The notes under the pieces are model-generated. The model saw nothing but the letters and a program-made list of their open reading frames with translations. It did no database searches and was not told the origin of the DNA. A DNA stretch of 64,000 nucleotides from Actinoplanes lobatus (GTDB taxonomy: Bacteria > Actinomycetota > Actinomycetes > Mycobacteriales > Micromonosporaceae). Every line of letters starts with the position of its first letter. Position 1 is the first letter of the stretch. The stretch lies in NCBI RefSeq assembly GCF_014205215.1, contig NZ_JACHNC010000001.1:8366501-8430500 (forward strand), in the 5' to 3' direction. Made by a program: the position numbers and the translations under genes. This document shows, in pieces, positions 56,484 to 64,000 of this stretch.

Positions 56484-57640
56484 GGCGTGACCTCGTCGAA
56501 TCCCTCGGCGGACGGCTGCAACGCGAACAGGGCTGCGGCCTCCTGGGTGATGTCGATGCCGGTCGGGCACCACACGATGCAACGGCCGCACCCCACGCAG
56601 CCGGAGGAGCCGAACTGGTCGTGCCAGGTGCCCAGCTTGTGACTGATCCACTGCCGGTACCGGCTCTGCCCGCTGGTACGCACGCTGCCGCCGTGCAGGT
56701 AGGAGAAGTCGAGGTCGTAGCAGGAGTCCCAGCGCCGCCACCGTTCGGCGTGTTCGCCGGTCAGGTCGGTGACATCCTCGGTGGTGGTGCAGAAGCATGT
56801 CGGGCAGACCATGGTGCAGTTGCCGCAGGTCAGGCAACGGGAAGCCACGTCGTCCCAGTGCGTCGACTCGCGGCTCGCAGCCAGCATCTCGGGCAGGCCG
56901 TCGGTGCGCAGGTGCCGCCCCATGTGAGTGGCTGCCGCGGCCACCGCGTCGCCGGCCTGCTGAACTGTCGCCTCGTCGGCGGGGCGCCGCGGCAGGTCGG
57001 CAAGTACCTCGGCGCCGGCCGGGGTGCCGGCCCGGACCAGGAACCGGTGTCCGGCGGAGTCGACCATTTCGGTCAGGGCCAGATCAAACCCGGACTCGAC
57101 GTTCGGGCCAGTGTTCATGGAGGTACAGAAGCAGGTGGCGCCCGGTTCGGTGCACTCCACGGCGATGACGAGGTTGCCGTCACGACGGCTGGTGTAGATC
57201 GGGTCAGCGTGTCGTCCGCCGGCCAGGACCCGGTCCAACACCCGGATGGCGGCCAGGTCGCACGGACGCACCCCGAGCAGTGCATACCGGTCCGGCCGTG
57301 CTGGCTCGGTGGTCACGGTGCCGGTGGCCCGGTCGGCCGACCACATCCGGGAACGGGCCGGGTGCAGAACGCTCTTCCACGACTGCGGGCCGGCTGAGTG
57401 TCCGAAGACGGCGGTGTCGCCGCGCGCCCGCAAGCGGTAACGGCCGGCCTCGGTCTCCACCCCCCACCCGTATGGAAGGTCCGCAGCCGACGCCAGCTCG
57501 GCGACAACGATCGCGCCGTCGCGGGCCACCGGGCCCATCACGGTGTAGCCACGGGAGTGAAGTGCGTCGAACAACGCCTGCAGCCCCGCCGCCTCGACCA
57601 CCGACGCCTGCTCGTGCCCTAGCTCGTCCCCTAAGAGCAT
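56480..57640 (-). CDS. Hydrogenase/sulfur reductase beta subunit (HydB-like 4Fe-4S protein)
   Basis: A 386-residue protein from the ATG at 57640 (AGGGGG 7 nt upstream). It has a novel N-terminal half with WGVETEAGRYRLRARG and LLGVRPCDLAAIRVLDR, as in anaerobic sulfite reductase A/HydB. Two ferredoxin-type clusters follow: CLTCGNCTMVCPTCFC and CVGCGRCIVWCPTGID. It relays electrons between the HydG flavin and the hydrogenase small subunit. It is first in the tightly overlapped order HydB, cNMP protein, HydG, small, large, protease. Upstream, GGTCGTCTCGGCCC (57696-57709) is a weak half match to the DosR-like box. Confidence 0.92.
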   Translation of the reverse strand: MLLGDELGHEQASVVEAAGLQALFDALHSRGYTVMGPVARDGAIVVAELASAADLPYGWGVETEAGRYRLRARGDTAVFGHSAGPQSWKSVLHPARSRMWSADRATGTVTTEPARPDRYALLGVRPCDLAAIRVLDRVLAGGRHADPIYTSRRDGNLVIAVECTEPGATCFCTSMNTGPNVESGFDLALTEMVDSAGHRFLVRAGTPAGAEVLADLPRRPADEATVQQAGDAVAAAATHMGRHLRTDGLPEMLAASRESTHWDDVASRCLTCGNCTMVCPTCFCTTTEDVTDLTGEHAERWRRWDSCYDLDFSYLHGGSVRTSGQSRYRQWISHKLGTWHDQFGSSGCVGCGRCIVWCPTGIDITQEAAALFALQPSAEGFDEVTP

Positions 57641-58187
57641 CGCACAGCCCCCTTAATACCATAAACGGGCTTTACGGACAATTCTAAACCGCATCGGTCG
57701 TCTCGGCCCGCCATACGGCCGCGGTCAACCGGCTCGGCCAGCGCCGCGCGCCGGTCTACGACCCGCCGGAACGGGCGGTACGCGCGATGTCTCAGGCGGC
57801 CGCCAACGCCACACCTGGCGTCGCCAACCACTGGGCCGCCGACGCCAGCCTCCCGTCAGCGAGCCGCGGAGTAGACGGCTCCGGTGGCGCCGACCGTGCT
57901 GCGGTTCGCCGCTGACCAGGCGGCCCGGCCACCAGGCCGAACACCATCCCGGGATCTTCGGTATCTGGCCATTCGCTCGGCCAACCCCATACGCGCCGCG
58001 AATTTGTCGAAGGAGAACTGGCCGCGCTTCGGGGCCTGTGCCCGGACGTCGTGTTGGCATGTGGCCGTTCGCCGAACTCGCGACCCGCATCCTCGATCCC
58101 CTGGACATTGTGTCCCCGCCGCTGTCGGGCGCCATGGCGACCGACACGCCAGTTTCCGGGATACCGCACTCGGCCAAGGCCCTGGCA
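57641..58187. other. Gene-free gap with possible decayed coding sequence
   Basis: No intact gene is convincing here. On the plus strand near 57735-57835 one frame reads RRAPVYDPPERAVRAMSQAA, vaguely like the C-terminal part of an ADP-forming acyl-CoA synthetase. On the minus strand near 57950-58030 another reads KRGQFSFDKFAARMGLAERM. Both are too short to name. The hydrogenase promoter must lie in the AT-richer 57650-57700. Confidence 0.4.
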
Positions 58188-58201
58188 GAGTCCTAAGGCT
58201 C
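58188..58201. promoter_or_regulatory. Degenerate DosR-like box upstream of the third universal stress gene
   Basis: GAGTCCTAAGGCTC keeps the 5-4-5 palindromic layout but matches only six of eight fixed positions. It ends 64 bp before the USP start, the same distance as at the adh gene. Confidence 0.4.
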
Positions 58202-58264
58202 GGCCACCGCCGCACGTCAGGTGTTACGGTCCGGGATGGCGGCTCCGTCCTCGGGAGGTAGCCG

Positions 58265-59131
58265 ATGAACACGAGTGGATCTATAGTCGTCGGCACCGAC
58301 GGCTCGCCACCGGCGCAGGCGGCCGTCCGGTGGGCGGCGATCGAGGCTCAGAGCCGCGGCACCGCACTGACCATCCTGAACGCCTACGACAACACATGGG
58401 CGGCCACGCCCGGGTTGCCACGCCGGGATCTGGCCGACGCGGCCGACCTGGCGGAGGCGATCGTGACGGACGCCCGCGCCGCCGTCGGGACCATGCTGTT
58501 CAACGTCACGGTGCACACCGTGATCGCGCCCGGCGACCCGGCGGCCGTGCTGATCGAGCGTGGGGCGGACGCTGACCTGCTCGTGGTTGGCCATCGCGGT
58601 CGTGGCGGCTTCACCAGCCTCATGCTCGGATCCGTCAGTCAGCGGGTGTCCACCCACGCACGGTGCCCCACGGTCGTGGTGCGCGGCCGTACGTCAGCCG
58701 CCGACGGTCCGGTCTTGGTCGGTGCGGACAGCTCATCCGGTGGCGCACTGGCACTCGACGCCGGCTTCGAGGCCGCCCGCCTGCGGCACGCGCCGTTGCT
58801 CGCGCTGCACGCCTATACCGAGCCGGTGCCACTGGCCACCCCAGGCCTGCCCCCGATCCCACCGCCCCATACCGAAGGTTTGGCAAAGTTTCACGCCAGC
58901 CAGGTGAACGACCTGCTGGCCAGTCGGCGAAGTCAGTACCCCGACGTCCGGGTGCAGGTCCAAGTAGCCGCCGGGACCGCTGCGGGACCGCTGGTCGGCG
59001 CCTCGCATCACGCCCAACTGGTAGTCGTCGGTAGCCATGGTCACGGCGCGTTGACCGGCACCCTGCTGGGCTCGGTCGGCCACCAACTGTTGCATCACGC
59101 AGATTGTCCGGTACTCATTGCCCGCGGCTGA
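58265..59131 (+). CDS. Universal stress protein, tandem USP domains, ATP-binding type
   Basis: A 288-residue protein after a GGGAGG ribosome site. The first fold starts GSIVVGTDGSPPAQAAVRWA with the loop VGHRGRGGFTSLMLGSVSQRV. The second has VVGSHGHGALTGTLLGSVGHQLL. Both loops fit G2xG9xG(S), so both domains should bind ATP. It is closely related in layout to the USP at 50906. Low-oxygen induction is inferred from context. Confidence 0.95.
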   Translation: MNTSGSIVVGTDGSPPAQAAVRWAAIEAQSRGTALTILNAYDNTWAATPGLPRRDLADAADLAEAIVTDARAAVGTMLFNVTVHTVIAPGDPAAVLIERGADADLLVVGHRGRGGFTSLMLGSVSQRVSTHARCPTVVVRGRTSAADGPVLVGADSSSGGALALDAGFEAARLRHAPLLALHAYTEPVPLATPGLPPIPPPHTEGLAKFHASQVNDLLASRRSQYPDVRVQVQVAAGTAAGPLVGASHHAQLVVVGSHGHGALTGTLLGSVGHQLLHHADCPVLIARG

Positions 59132-59356
59132 GGCCCGGGCGCATCGGCGGCGTCGTTCACGCGTCCACAAGGCGACCAGGATGACCGTGTCGCCGTGTTC
59201 CAGCAGGCGGCGGGCGCGACAGACGATCTCGGCGTGGGTGCGTTCGGTCCGCTCCGCGGTGTGTCTGCAACATCTCCGCGCGGTCGAACGTTCCCATGAT
59301 CCACCACCTGCGGCGGCTGGGAGCTTCACCTTCGTCGCCTCGTCCCGACACCGGTA
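59132..59356. other. Gap with a possible small frameshifted minus-strand gene
   Basis: On the minus strand MGTFDRAEMLQTHR (from about 59297) is followed, one frame away, by ERTHAEIVCRARRLLEHGDT and VILVALWTRERRRRC. Together they would make a small basic protein of about 60 residues with one frameshift. No family is recognised, so this is only noted. Confidence 0.3.
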
Positions 59357-59390
59357 GGGACATCGGACCCGGAAACAGGACCAGCGGCCT
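59357..59390. promoter_or_regulatory. Two tandem DosR-like boxes upstream of the Rv1738-like gene
   Basis: GGGACATCGGACCC (59357-59370, eight of eight fixed positions) and AGGACCAGCGGCCT (59377-59390, six of eight) have starts 20 bp apart, about two helical turns. The nearer ends 72 bp before the start codon. Tandem boxes are usual in mycobacterial DosR promoters. Confidence 0.55.
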
Positions 59391-59461
59391 TGACCGCCCA
59401 TGAGGCACCCATGCCCCCTGCCAGAGGGAAAATGAAGACAGGACCGCGAGAGGAGGTAGTG

Positions 59462-59737
59462 ATGGTTCAGACACGGAACTGGACGGTTGATGTCGCCATC
59501 GACGAAAACGAGGAGGACCGCCGTACCCATGCGGTGGCCGTGCTGCACAGCGGGGTCCGGTCGCCCGTACGGGGTGAGGGCACCGCCCACCGCGCACCAT
59601 GCGATCGGGAGGTGCCGGAAGTCGGCGACGAACTCGCGACGGCGCGTGCCCTGTCCGATCTCGCTTACCAACTGCTGGACATGACAGCTGCGGATATCGA
59701 GGCGATCACCCACCGTCCAGCGCACCTGATCAGCTAG
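59462..59737 (+). CDS. Rv1738/Rv2632c-like dormancy protein (DUF1876)
   Basis: A 91-residue protein from the ATG at 59462 (GAGGAGG 6 nt upstream). It follows the mycobacterial pattern closely: RNWTVDVAIDENEEDRRTHA at the start, then VPEVGDELATARALSDLAYQ, and DIEAITHRPAHL at the end. Rv1738 of M. tuberculosis is among the most strongly DosR-induced proteins and structurally resembles ribosome hibernation factors. The middle (HSGVRSPVRGEGTAHRAP) is more variable. A likely role in translation arrest during hypoxia is inferred from the family. Confidence 0.88.
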   Translation: MVQTRNWTVDVAIDENEEDRRTHAVAVLHSGVRSPVRGEGTAHRAPCDREVPEVGDELATARALSDLAYQLLDMTAADIEAITHRPAHLIS

Positions 59738-60030
59738 AAGATGCGACAGCCGCGGCCTCGGGTCACCGGAGCGATTCCCTGTCCTTTGGTGCCCGGCGCC
59801 GCCCGCGCCAAGCAGGGCGCAATCGCCATGCGGGCCCACGAGATCATGATGGCCCACCTCGAAACGACCACATCGCCCACTGTTCCTGGACCAGCATGTC
59901 TGCTGCGCCGGCTCCGCGACCGGCGCAGCAGGTGACCACATCAAGGTGAGCAGATCTCGACCTTGCCGCCCGGTGGCCGACACAGCCGTCGGAGGGGCCA
60001 GGCGTCGGCACTGGCCGCCACCGTCCGGTG
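59738..60030. other. Gap containing a hairpin and a possible CBS-protein stub
   Basis: A plus-strand start at 59829 reads MRAHEIMMAHLETTTSPTV, resembling the opening of CBS-domain stress proteins, but it breaks off within 25 codons. CTGCTGCGCCGG and CCGGCGCAGCAG (59900-59931) form a perfect 12-bp stem with an 8-base loop, a plausible terminator between the convergent genes. Confidence 0.45.
59900..59931. terminator. Hairpin between Rv1738-like and CBS-BON genes
   Basis: A perfect 12-bp stem (CTGCTGCGCCGG / CCGGCGCAGCAG) with loop CTCCGCGA lies between the convergent stop codons at 59737 and 60031. There is no long T-tract. Confidence 0.55.
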
Positions 60031-60645
60031 TCAGACGGAGGGCACCGCGTCAAGCCGCACAGCGGCCACGCCTGGAACCGTTCGTGCGAGGATCTCCACT
60101 ACTGTCCGCTCCGTTTCGCTCAGGTAATCCCCGGCAACCGTGACGATGCCCGTCTCGACGGTCACTGTCCACCGGTGTTCGCCGGCCGCGTACTCGTCGA
60201 GGCGATGTCGCACCTCCCGAGCGAGCACGTCGTCGCTACGCACCAGAGCACGGATCAGGTCACGTCGGCTGATGATGCCGACGACATTCCGGTTCTGCAC
60301 CACCGGAAGGCTCCGAATGTTGTGCTCCAACATCTGCTCGGCGACCTTCGCTACGTCGGTGTCGGGGGTAGTGGTCACCGGATATCGGGACATGACCTCT
60401 TCGACCATTGCTGGCCGGTTGTGCGGATCGGGGTCGGGGCGGCGCCGCTGGTGGGCGGTCACGTCCGGGGGAACGCGGCCTTTGAGCAGGTCGCTGTCGG
60501 CCACCATGCCGACGAGAAGCCCGTCAGCGTCGACCACGGGCAGCGCGGTGACCGACTTGGCGGTCATCAGCTCGGCCGCATTCTCCACGGGATCGTTCTG
60601 CCAGATGACGTGAACCGGGCTGGTCATGATTTCTTTGACGTGCAT
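60031..60645 (-). CDS. CBS-domain pair plus BON domain protein
   Basis: A 204-residue protein from the ATG at 60645 (GGAGG 7 nt upstream). The first CBS motif is VKEIMTSPVHVIWQNDPVEN, ending LPVVDADGLLVGMVADSDLL. The second is VEEVMSRYPVTTTPDTDVAK, ending LPVVQNRNVVGIISRRDLIR. The C-terminal 65 residues form a BON domain (VTVETGIVTVAGDYLSETE, ILARTVPGVAAVRLD). CBS pairs bind adenine nucleotides; BON domains contact membranes or phospholipids. CBS and CBS-BON proteins are frequent in hypoxia regulons (hypoxic response protein 1 is a CBS protein). No clear DosR-like box was found upstream. Confidence 0.93.
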   Translation of the reverse strand: MHVKEIMTSPVHVIWQNDPVENAAELMTAKSVTALPVVDADGLLVGMVADSDLLKGRVPPDVTAHQRRRPDPDPHNRPAMVEEVMSRYPVTTTPDTDVAKVAEQMLEHNIRSLPVVQNRNVVGIISRRDLIRALVRSDDVLAREVRHRLDEYAAGEHRWTVTVETGIVTVAGDYLSETERTVVEILARTVPGVAAVRLDAVPSV

Positions 60646-61105
60646 GATTTCACCTCCGGGCGGCGAATCATTTGGTCGGAGGCACCAACCTGATCGGTGC
60701 GGCCGAACCCGTTGTCTGGCACCGGCCCGTCGCCGGCATCCCGCAGCATCGCCGAGCCATGAGGGCTGCCAACCACATTGATCTTGAGCCAGCTCACTAA
60801 TCTGCCACCGGCACCTTCGACAATTCTCCCAGAGGTCGGCGCCAGCCGGCGTTCAATTCGCGGGTCGGCCAAGCCACTTCGGTTCAAGTCAGACCCCCGT
60901 GCCGGAGTCGCCCTTCTCCGGCACCGACAACGGATGCTGCTGGTCATCGCGAGCTGCCAGGCCGTTCCAAGGCCCGCTGATACTGCTCGCGGTTGATCTC
61001 GTCGCGCAGGAACTGGCGGGTCGCTGCCCCTCAAGGGTTGATCGTCAGGTGCGGCCTCCTCATCCTTGTGCGCCGCGCGGAAGGCGGGGCATGCGGGTCC
61101 GTGGA
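60646..61105. other. Gene-free gap with a small coding remnant
   Basis: No complete gene was recognised in this 460-bp stretch. On the minus strand near 60950-61030 one frame reads TRQFLRDEINREQYQRALER then a stop, like the C-terminal short (SHOCT-type) helix of a small membrane protein, but it has no start in frame. It is probably a relic. The left end must hold the CBS-BON promoter. Confidence 0.35.
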
Positions 61106-63631
61106 TCACCACCGGAGGTGACGCTGCAATCGCAGGCCGATCCCGGGCAACACCGACACGGCAGCGCAGGCGAGCAGTTCCGCCGCGGTCAACGCTTCGG
61201 TGCCAAGCAGTTCCCGCAGCACCGGCACGAGCACGCCGGCGATCTGTAGCACCGCCGAGATCACCACGGCCGCGATCAATGCCGGGTTCCCGGGCCCGCC
61301 GCGGACCCGCCGCGAGCGCACGGCCATGGCCACACCGAGCTGGGCCAGGCCCAGGACGACGAAGACCACCGTCTGCCAAGGGCGTCCCTGCGAATGCGCA
61401 ACGACACCCGAGCCGAGCACTGTCACGGTGATCGCCAGGCCACCGAGAAGGATGTCGCGGAGCAGCCCGTCGCCCAGCACGGATTCCTGAGGCGAGCGAG
61501 GCGGGCGGCGCATCACGTCCGCCGCCGCAGGCTCGGCTCCCAGGGCTACACCAGGTAACCCGTGGGTGATCAGGTTGACCCACAGGATCTGGGCGGGCAA
61601 CAACGGCACCGCCAAGCCCAGAAACGGTCCGGTGAGCATGATGAAGATCTCGGCGGCACCCCCGGAGAGCGCGTAGCGCAGGAAACGGCGGATGTTGTCG
61701 TAGATCCGGCGGCCTTCCCCGATGGCATGGGCCACCGTGGCCAGGTTGTCGTCCACCAGGACCAGATCGGCGGCCTGCCGAGCGACCTCGGTGCCGCCAC
61801 CCATGGCAACGCCGATGTCGGCCTGGCGCAACGCCGGGGCGTCGTTGACGCCGTCGCCGGTCATCGCCACCACGTGGCCGCGCTGCTGGAGCGCGGCGAT
61901 GATATCGAGCTTCTGCTCCGGCTGGGTCCTGGCGTAGACCCGGACATGCTCAGGATCGTCGCCGGGTGCTCCGGTGTCACCGTTGACCACCCGGTCGTGC
62001 GGGCCGAGCAGCCCCAACCGGTCACCGATGGCGGTGGCGGTGGCGGGGTGATCCCCGGTAACAAGGATCAGCCGTACCCCGGCGGCGGCGAACGTCGCGG
62101 CGATGTCCGGCGCCCCGGACCGCAGCGGATCCCCGATCCCGACCACGCCCAGCGGGCGCAGCCCAACCGGGTCGGTGACATCGATCGCGGGGTCGTCCGC
62201 GGCGGCTACCGCCAGTACGCGCAGACCGTCGGCCGCCAGCTCCGCCGACACGGCCCGCAGCGCCGCGAAGGTGTCCGGCGCTGCGGCCACCACCGGTTCA
62301 CGCAGCACGGCCTCCGGCGCACCCTTGCAGACCACCAGGTGCGTGCCGCCCGGCCCGTGGTGCGCGGTCACCATGCGCCGCTGCGCCTGGTCGAAAGGAT
62401 GCTCCGCGGTCCGGGGATGTCTGTCTCGTTCGGCATCGACGTCCAGCCCACACCGGCCAGCGAAGGCAACCAGGGCCGCCTCCAGCGGATCGCCGACGGC
62501 AGTCCACTCGGAGTGGTCGGCGTCCGGCGCCACCAGCGCGGCGTCGTTGCACAGCAACGACGCGCGGGCCAACTCAAGCAGCGACGCGGGCGGCTCGATG
62601 GGTTGATCGTCGCGCTGCACCCTGCCCTGCGGCGCGTACCCCGGTCCCGCGACGGAGAAGTTGGCATCTGCGACTGCGGCGGCCTGCACCGCCATCCGGC
62701 CCTCGGTCAACGTGCCGGTCTTGTCCGACGCGATGACCGTCACCGAGCCGAGGGTCTCGACAGCGTGCAACCGGCGAGGAATGGCCTGTGCCTGCGCCAT
62801 CCGGCTGGCACCCAACGCCAGCGCCAGCGTCACCACGGCGGGCAACGATTCTGGTACGGCCGCGACGACCAGGCTCACGGCGGTGACCGCCATCATCACC
62901 AGCTCGCGACCGGCCAGCAGCCCGAGCACGAACACGACCGCGGACAGAATTACAGCGGTGAGCCCGAGCACCCGGCTGAGCCGGCCCAGACGCCGCTGCA
63001 GCGGCGTGGGACCGGACCGCGTGCCGACGACGAGCGCGGCGATGCGGCCCAGTGCGCTGGACGGCCCGGTCCGCACGACCAACCCTGTCGCCCGGCCCGT
63101 CACCACGACCGTGCCGGCGTGCGATTCGTCGCCGGCCTCGTGCGTGACGGGCGCTGACTCCCCGGTAAGCGCGGATTCGTCCGCCCTGAGCCGGAACGCG
63201 GTGTGCAGCCGCAGGTCGGCGGGCACGATGTCACCCGCCTCCAGATGGACGAGGTCACCGGGCACGAGATCGGCCGCGGGGATCACCGCGTCACTGCCGT
63301 CGCGGACGACGCGGGCGGTGGGCGCGGCGAGGCGGTCCAGGGCCGCGATGGCCCGATCCGCGCGAACCTCCTGCACTACCCCGATTGCGGTGTTGACCAG
63401 CACCACCAGCAGGATCACCAGGGTGTCGGCGACATCCCGCAGCACCGTGGTCACCACAGCGGCCGCGAGCAGCAACGCCACCAGCGGGTCGGTGAGCTGG
63501 TGCAGAACCCGACCGGCCAGCCGCTTCGGCCGGGGCCGCGCCACCGCGTTGGGCCCGTGGACCCGCAGCAGCTCCACCGCCGCGCCGGACGACAGCCCGG
63601 TCAGCCGCTGCCCGGCATCCGTCGTGGTCAT
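61106..63631 (-). CDS. Cation-transporting P2-type ATPase (CtpF-like)
   Basis: An 841-residue P2-type ATPase. It has an N-terminal cation-ATPase domain (GLSSGAAVELLRVHGPNAVA), the actuator motif ADESALTGESAPV (TGES), membrane segment 4 with AAVPESLPAVVTLALA (PESLP in place of the calcium-pump PEGLP), phosphorylation site SDKTGTLTEG, KGAPEAVL, and hinge MTGDGVNDAPALRQADIG. A C-terminal six-helix domain includes QILWVNLITHGLPGVALG. It resembles CtpF (Rv1997) of M. tuberculosis, a DosR-regulated plasma-membrane pump linked to Ca2+ efflux. The ATG overlaps the DUF1918 gene stop (ATGA), so translation is coupled. Confidence 0.93.
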   Translation of the reverse strand: MTTTDAGQRLTGLSSGAAVELLRVHGPNAVARPRPKRLAGRVLHQLTDPLVALLLAAAVVTTVLRDVADTLVILLVVLVNTAIGVVQEVRADRAIAALDRLAAPTARVVRDGSDAVIPAADLVPGDLVHLEAGDIVPADLRLHTAFRLRADESALTGESAPVTHEAGDESHAGTVVVTGRATGLVVRTGPSSALGRIAALVVGTRSGPTPLQRRLGRLSRVLGLTAVILSAVVFVLGLLAGRELVMMAVTAVSLVVAAVPESLPAVVTLALALGASRMAQAQAIPRRLHAVETLGSVTVIASDKTGTLTEGRMAVQAAAVADANFSVAGPGYAPQGRVQRDDQPIEPPASLLELARASLLCNDAALVAPDADHSEWTAVGDPLEAALVAFAGRCGLDVDAERDRHPRTAEHPFDQAQRRMVTAHHGPGGTHLVVCKGAPEAVLREPVVAAAPDTFAALRAVSAELAADGLRVLAVAAADDPAIDVTDPVGLRPLGVVGIGDPLRSGAPDIAATFAAAGVRLILVTGDHPATATAIGDRLGLLGPHDRVVNGDTGAPGDDPEHVRVYARTQPEQKLDIIAALQQRGHVVAMTGDGVNDAPALRQADIGVAMGGGTEVARQAADLVLVDDNLATVAHAIGEGRRIYDNIRRFLRYALSGGAAEIFIMLTGPFLGLAVPLLPAQILWVNLITHGLPGVALGAEPAAADVMRRPPRSPQESVLGDGLLRDILLGGLAITVTVLGSGVVAHSQGRPWQTVVFVVLGLAQLGVAMAVRSRRVRGGPGNPALIAAVVISAVLQIAGVLVPVLRELLGTEALTAAELLACAAVSVLPGIGLRLQRHLRW

Positions 63632-63864
63632 CGCCGACCTGCCGTAGTCCGCCGCGGCGGCGGCTCGACGTGGGCCTCCGGGCCCGGGAACACCAGTGAG
63701 GTGTGGCCGTCATCCAACCAGTGCACCTCATACGGCGGGGTACCGTCCGCGTGCCGCAGCGCGGTGATCACCCCGACCCGGAAGCAGTCGCAGGCGTGTG
63801 AACCCTTGAGGACCAGACGATCCCCTACCCGAGCGTTCCGGTCGGCGTTCCGGCGCTCCGGCAG
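63628..63864 (-). CDS. DUF1918-family small protein with no canonical start codon
   Basis: The minus-strand frame reads RNARVGDRLVLKGSHACDCF, then VGVITALRHADGTPPYEVHW, then LDDGHTSLVFPGPEAHVEPP, and stops at 63628. This is the DUF1918 fold (an SH3-like barrel of about 60-70 residues) found in actinobacterial dormancy regions. Where the family has its initiator Met before N-A-R-V-G-D, the codon here is CGG. No ATG, GTG or TTG is available between there and the in-frame entry; a CTG at 63864 gives the longest plausible start. It overlaps the ATPase start by 4 bp and lies directly after a USP gene, so it is probably translated. A start-codon mutation or sequence error is possible. Confidence 0.75.
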   Translation of the reverse strand: MPERRNADRNARVGDRLVLKGSHACDCFRVGVITALRHADGTPPYEVHWLDDGHTSLVFPGPEAHVEPPPRRTTAGRR

Positions 63865-63865
63865 G

Positions 63866-64000
63866 TCAGCTGGCCAGGAAGACCGGGCAGTTGGCGTGCT
63901 GGACCATGGCCCGACTCACTGATCCGAGCATCGTCACCGGCTGCAGCCCAAAACCTCGCCGGCCCACGACGATCGCTGCCGCCCGGTCCGAGTAGTCGAT
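63866..64000 (-). CDS. Universal stress protein (partial, C-terminal end)
   Basis: The last 44 codons of a USP: SDRAAAIVVGRRGFGLQPVT, then MLGSVSRAMVQHANCPVFLA and a stop at 63866. The ATP loop fits G2xG9xG(S). The 5' part lies beyond the window. It precedes the DUF1918 and CtpF-like genes on the same strand, so the three probably form an operon. Confidence 0.9.
   Translation of the reverse strand: MDYSDRAAAIVVGRRGFGLQPVTMLGSVSRAMVQHANCPVFLAS

Noticed and set aside
60697..60710. Possible DosR-like box upstream of the CBS-BON gene (GGTGCGGCCGAACCC region)
   Set aside because: The arms do not keep the 5-4-5 spacing and fewer than six fixed positions match.
63672..63685. GGGCCTCCGGGCCC, an exact match to the DosR-like pattern 41 bp from the CtpF-like ATPase start
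   Set aside because: It lies inside the DUF1918 coding sequence, where Gly/Pro codons (PGPEAH) explain the G/C runs, so it is not counted as a site.

Overview
The window reads as a chromosomal segment of a very GC-rich actinomycete. The Micromonosporaceae (Actinoplanes-like) are a good guess from gene content, but no phylogenetic marker is present. It has two functional halves joined by a short region of ordinary and decayed genes. No rRNA, tRNA, CRISPR array, transposase or phage gene was seen.

Positions 1-33,534 hold an iron-controlled siderophore locus. At its core is a giant NRPS gene (about 20.8 kb, minus strand). It is followed, with an ATGA overlap, by a second NRPS gene encoding a condensation domain plus the front half of an adenylation domain. 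The back half of that same adenylation domain sits at the N-terminus of the giant protein, so the assembly line is circularly permuted through the middle of its first A domain. Together the two proteins form six modules: C-A(split)-PCP, C-A(Ser)-PCP, three C-A-PCP-E modules, and C-A-PCP-TE. Around them lie an EntS-like exporter, an FtsX/MacB-type ABC pair, a siderophore-interacting reductase, MbtH, a free-standing aryl carrier protein, an L-ornithine N5-monooxygenase, an IucB/MbtK-type N-acyltransferase, a lipoprotein receptor, a second receptor-like protein without signal peptide, and the start of a FecCD permease. Four IdeR/DmdR1-type iron boxes (consensus TTAGGTTAGGCTAACCTAA) mark the promoters. 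The expected product is an acylated or arylated hydroxamate-type hexapeptide siderophore. The loading enzyme for the aryl carrier is not in the window.

Positions 33,600-35,870 hold a WXG100-like hypothetical protein, a frameshifted TetR regulator with a palindromic operator, and a RibD/DHFR-like reductase.

From 35,900 to the right end lies a dormancy/hypoxia island resembling the mycobacterial DosR regulon: Acg-like nitroreductase, zinc alcohol dehydrogenase, GNAT, four universal stress proteins (one cut by the window edge), DoxX, Hsp20, an OmpR-type two-component pair, a P1B-5 metal ATPase with a hemerythrin tail, a PPOX flavoprotein, a complete group-3b-type NiFe-hydrogenase operon, an Rv1738-like protein, a CBS-BON protein, a CtpF-like P2 ATPase and a DUF1918 protein. 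Many upstream regions carry a 14-bp element, GGGNC-N4-GNCCC, often 55-70 bp before the start codon, with the same arms and spacing as the DosR box core. No DosR/DosS homologue is in the window. Embedded in the island is a sulfide-stress locus: a CstR-like repressor, a short rhodanese, a frameshifted TauE/SafE exporter, two CstR/CsoR-type operators, and a relic fusing pieces of sulfide:quinone reductase and TusE/DsrC. Other relics (USP, P-type ATPase) show repeated duplication and decay.
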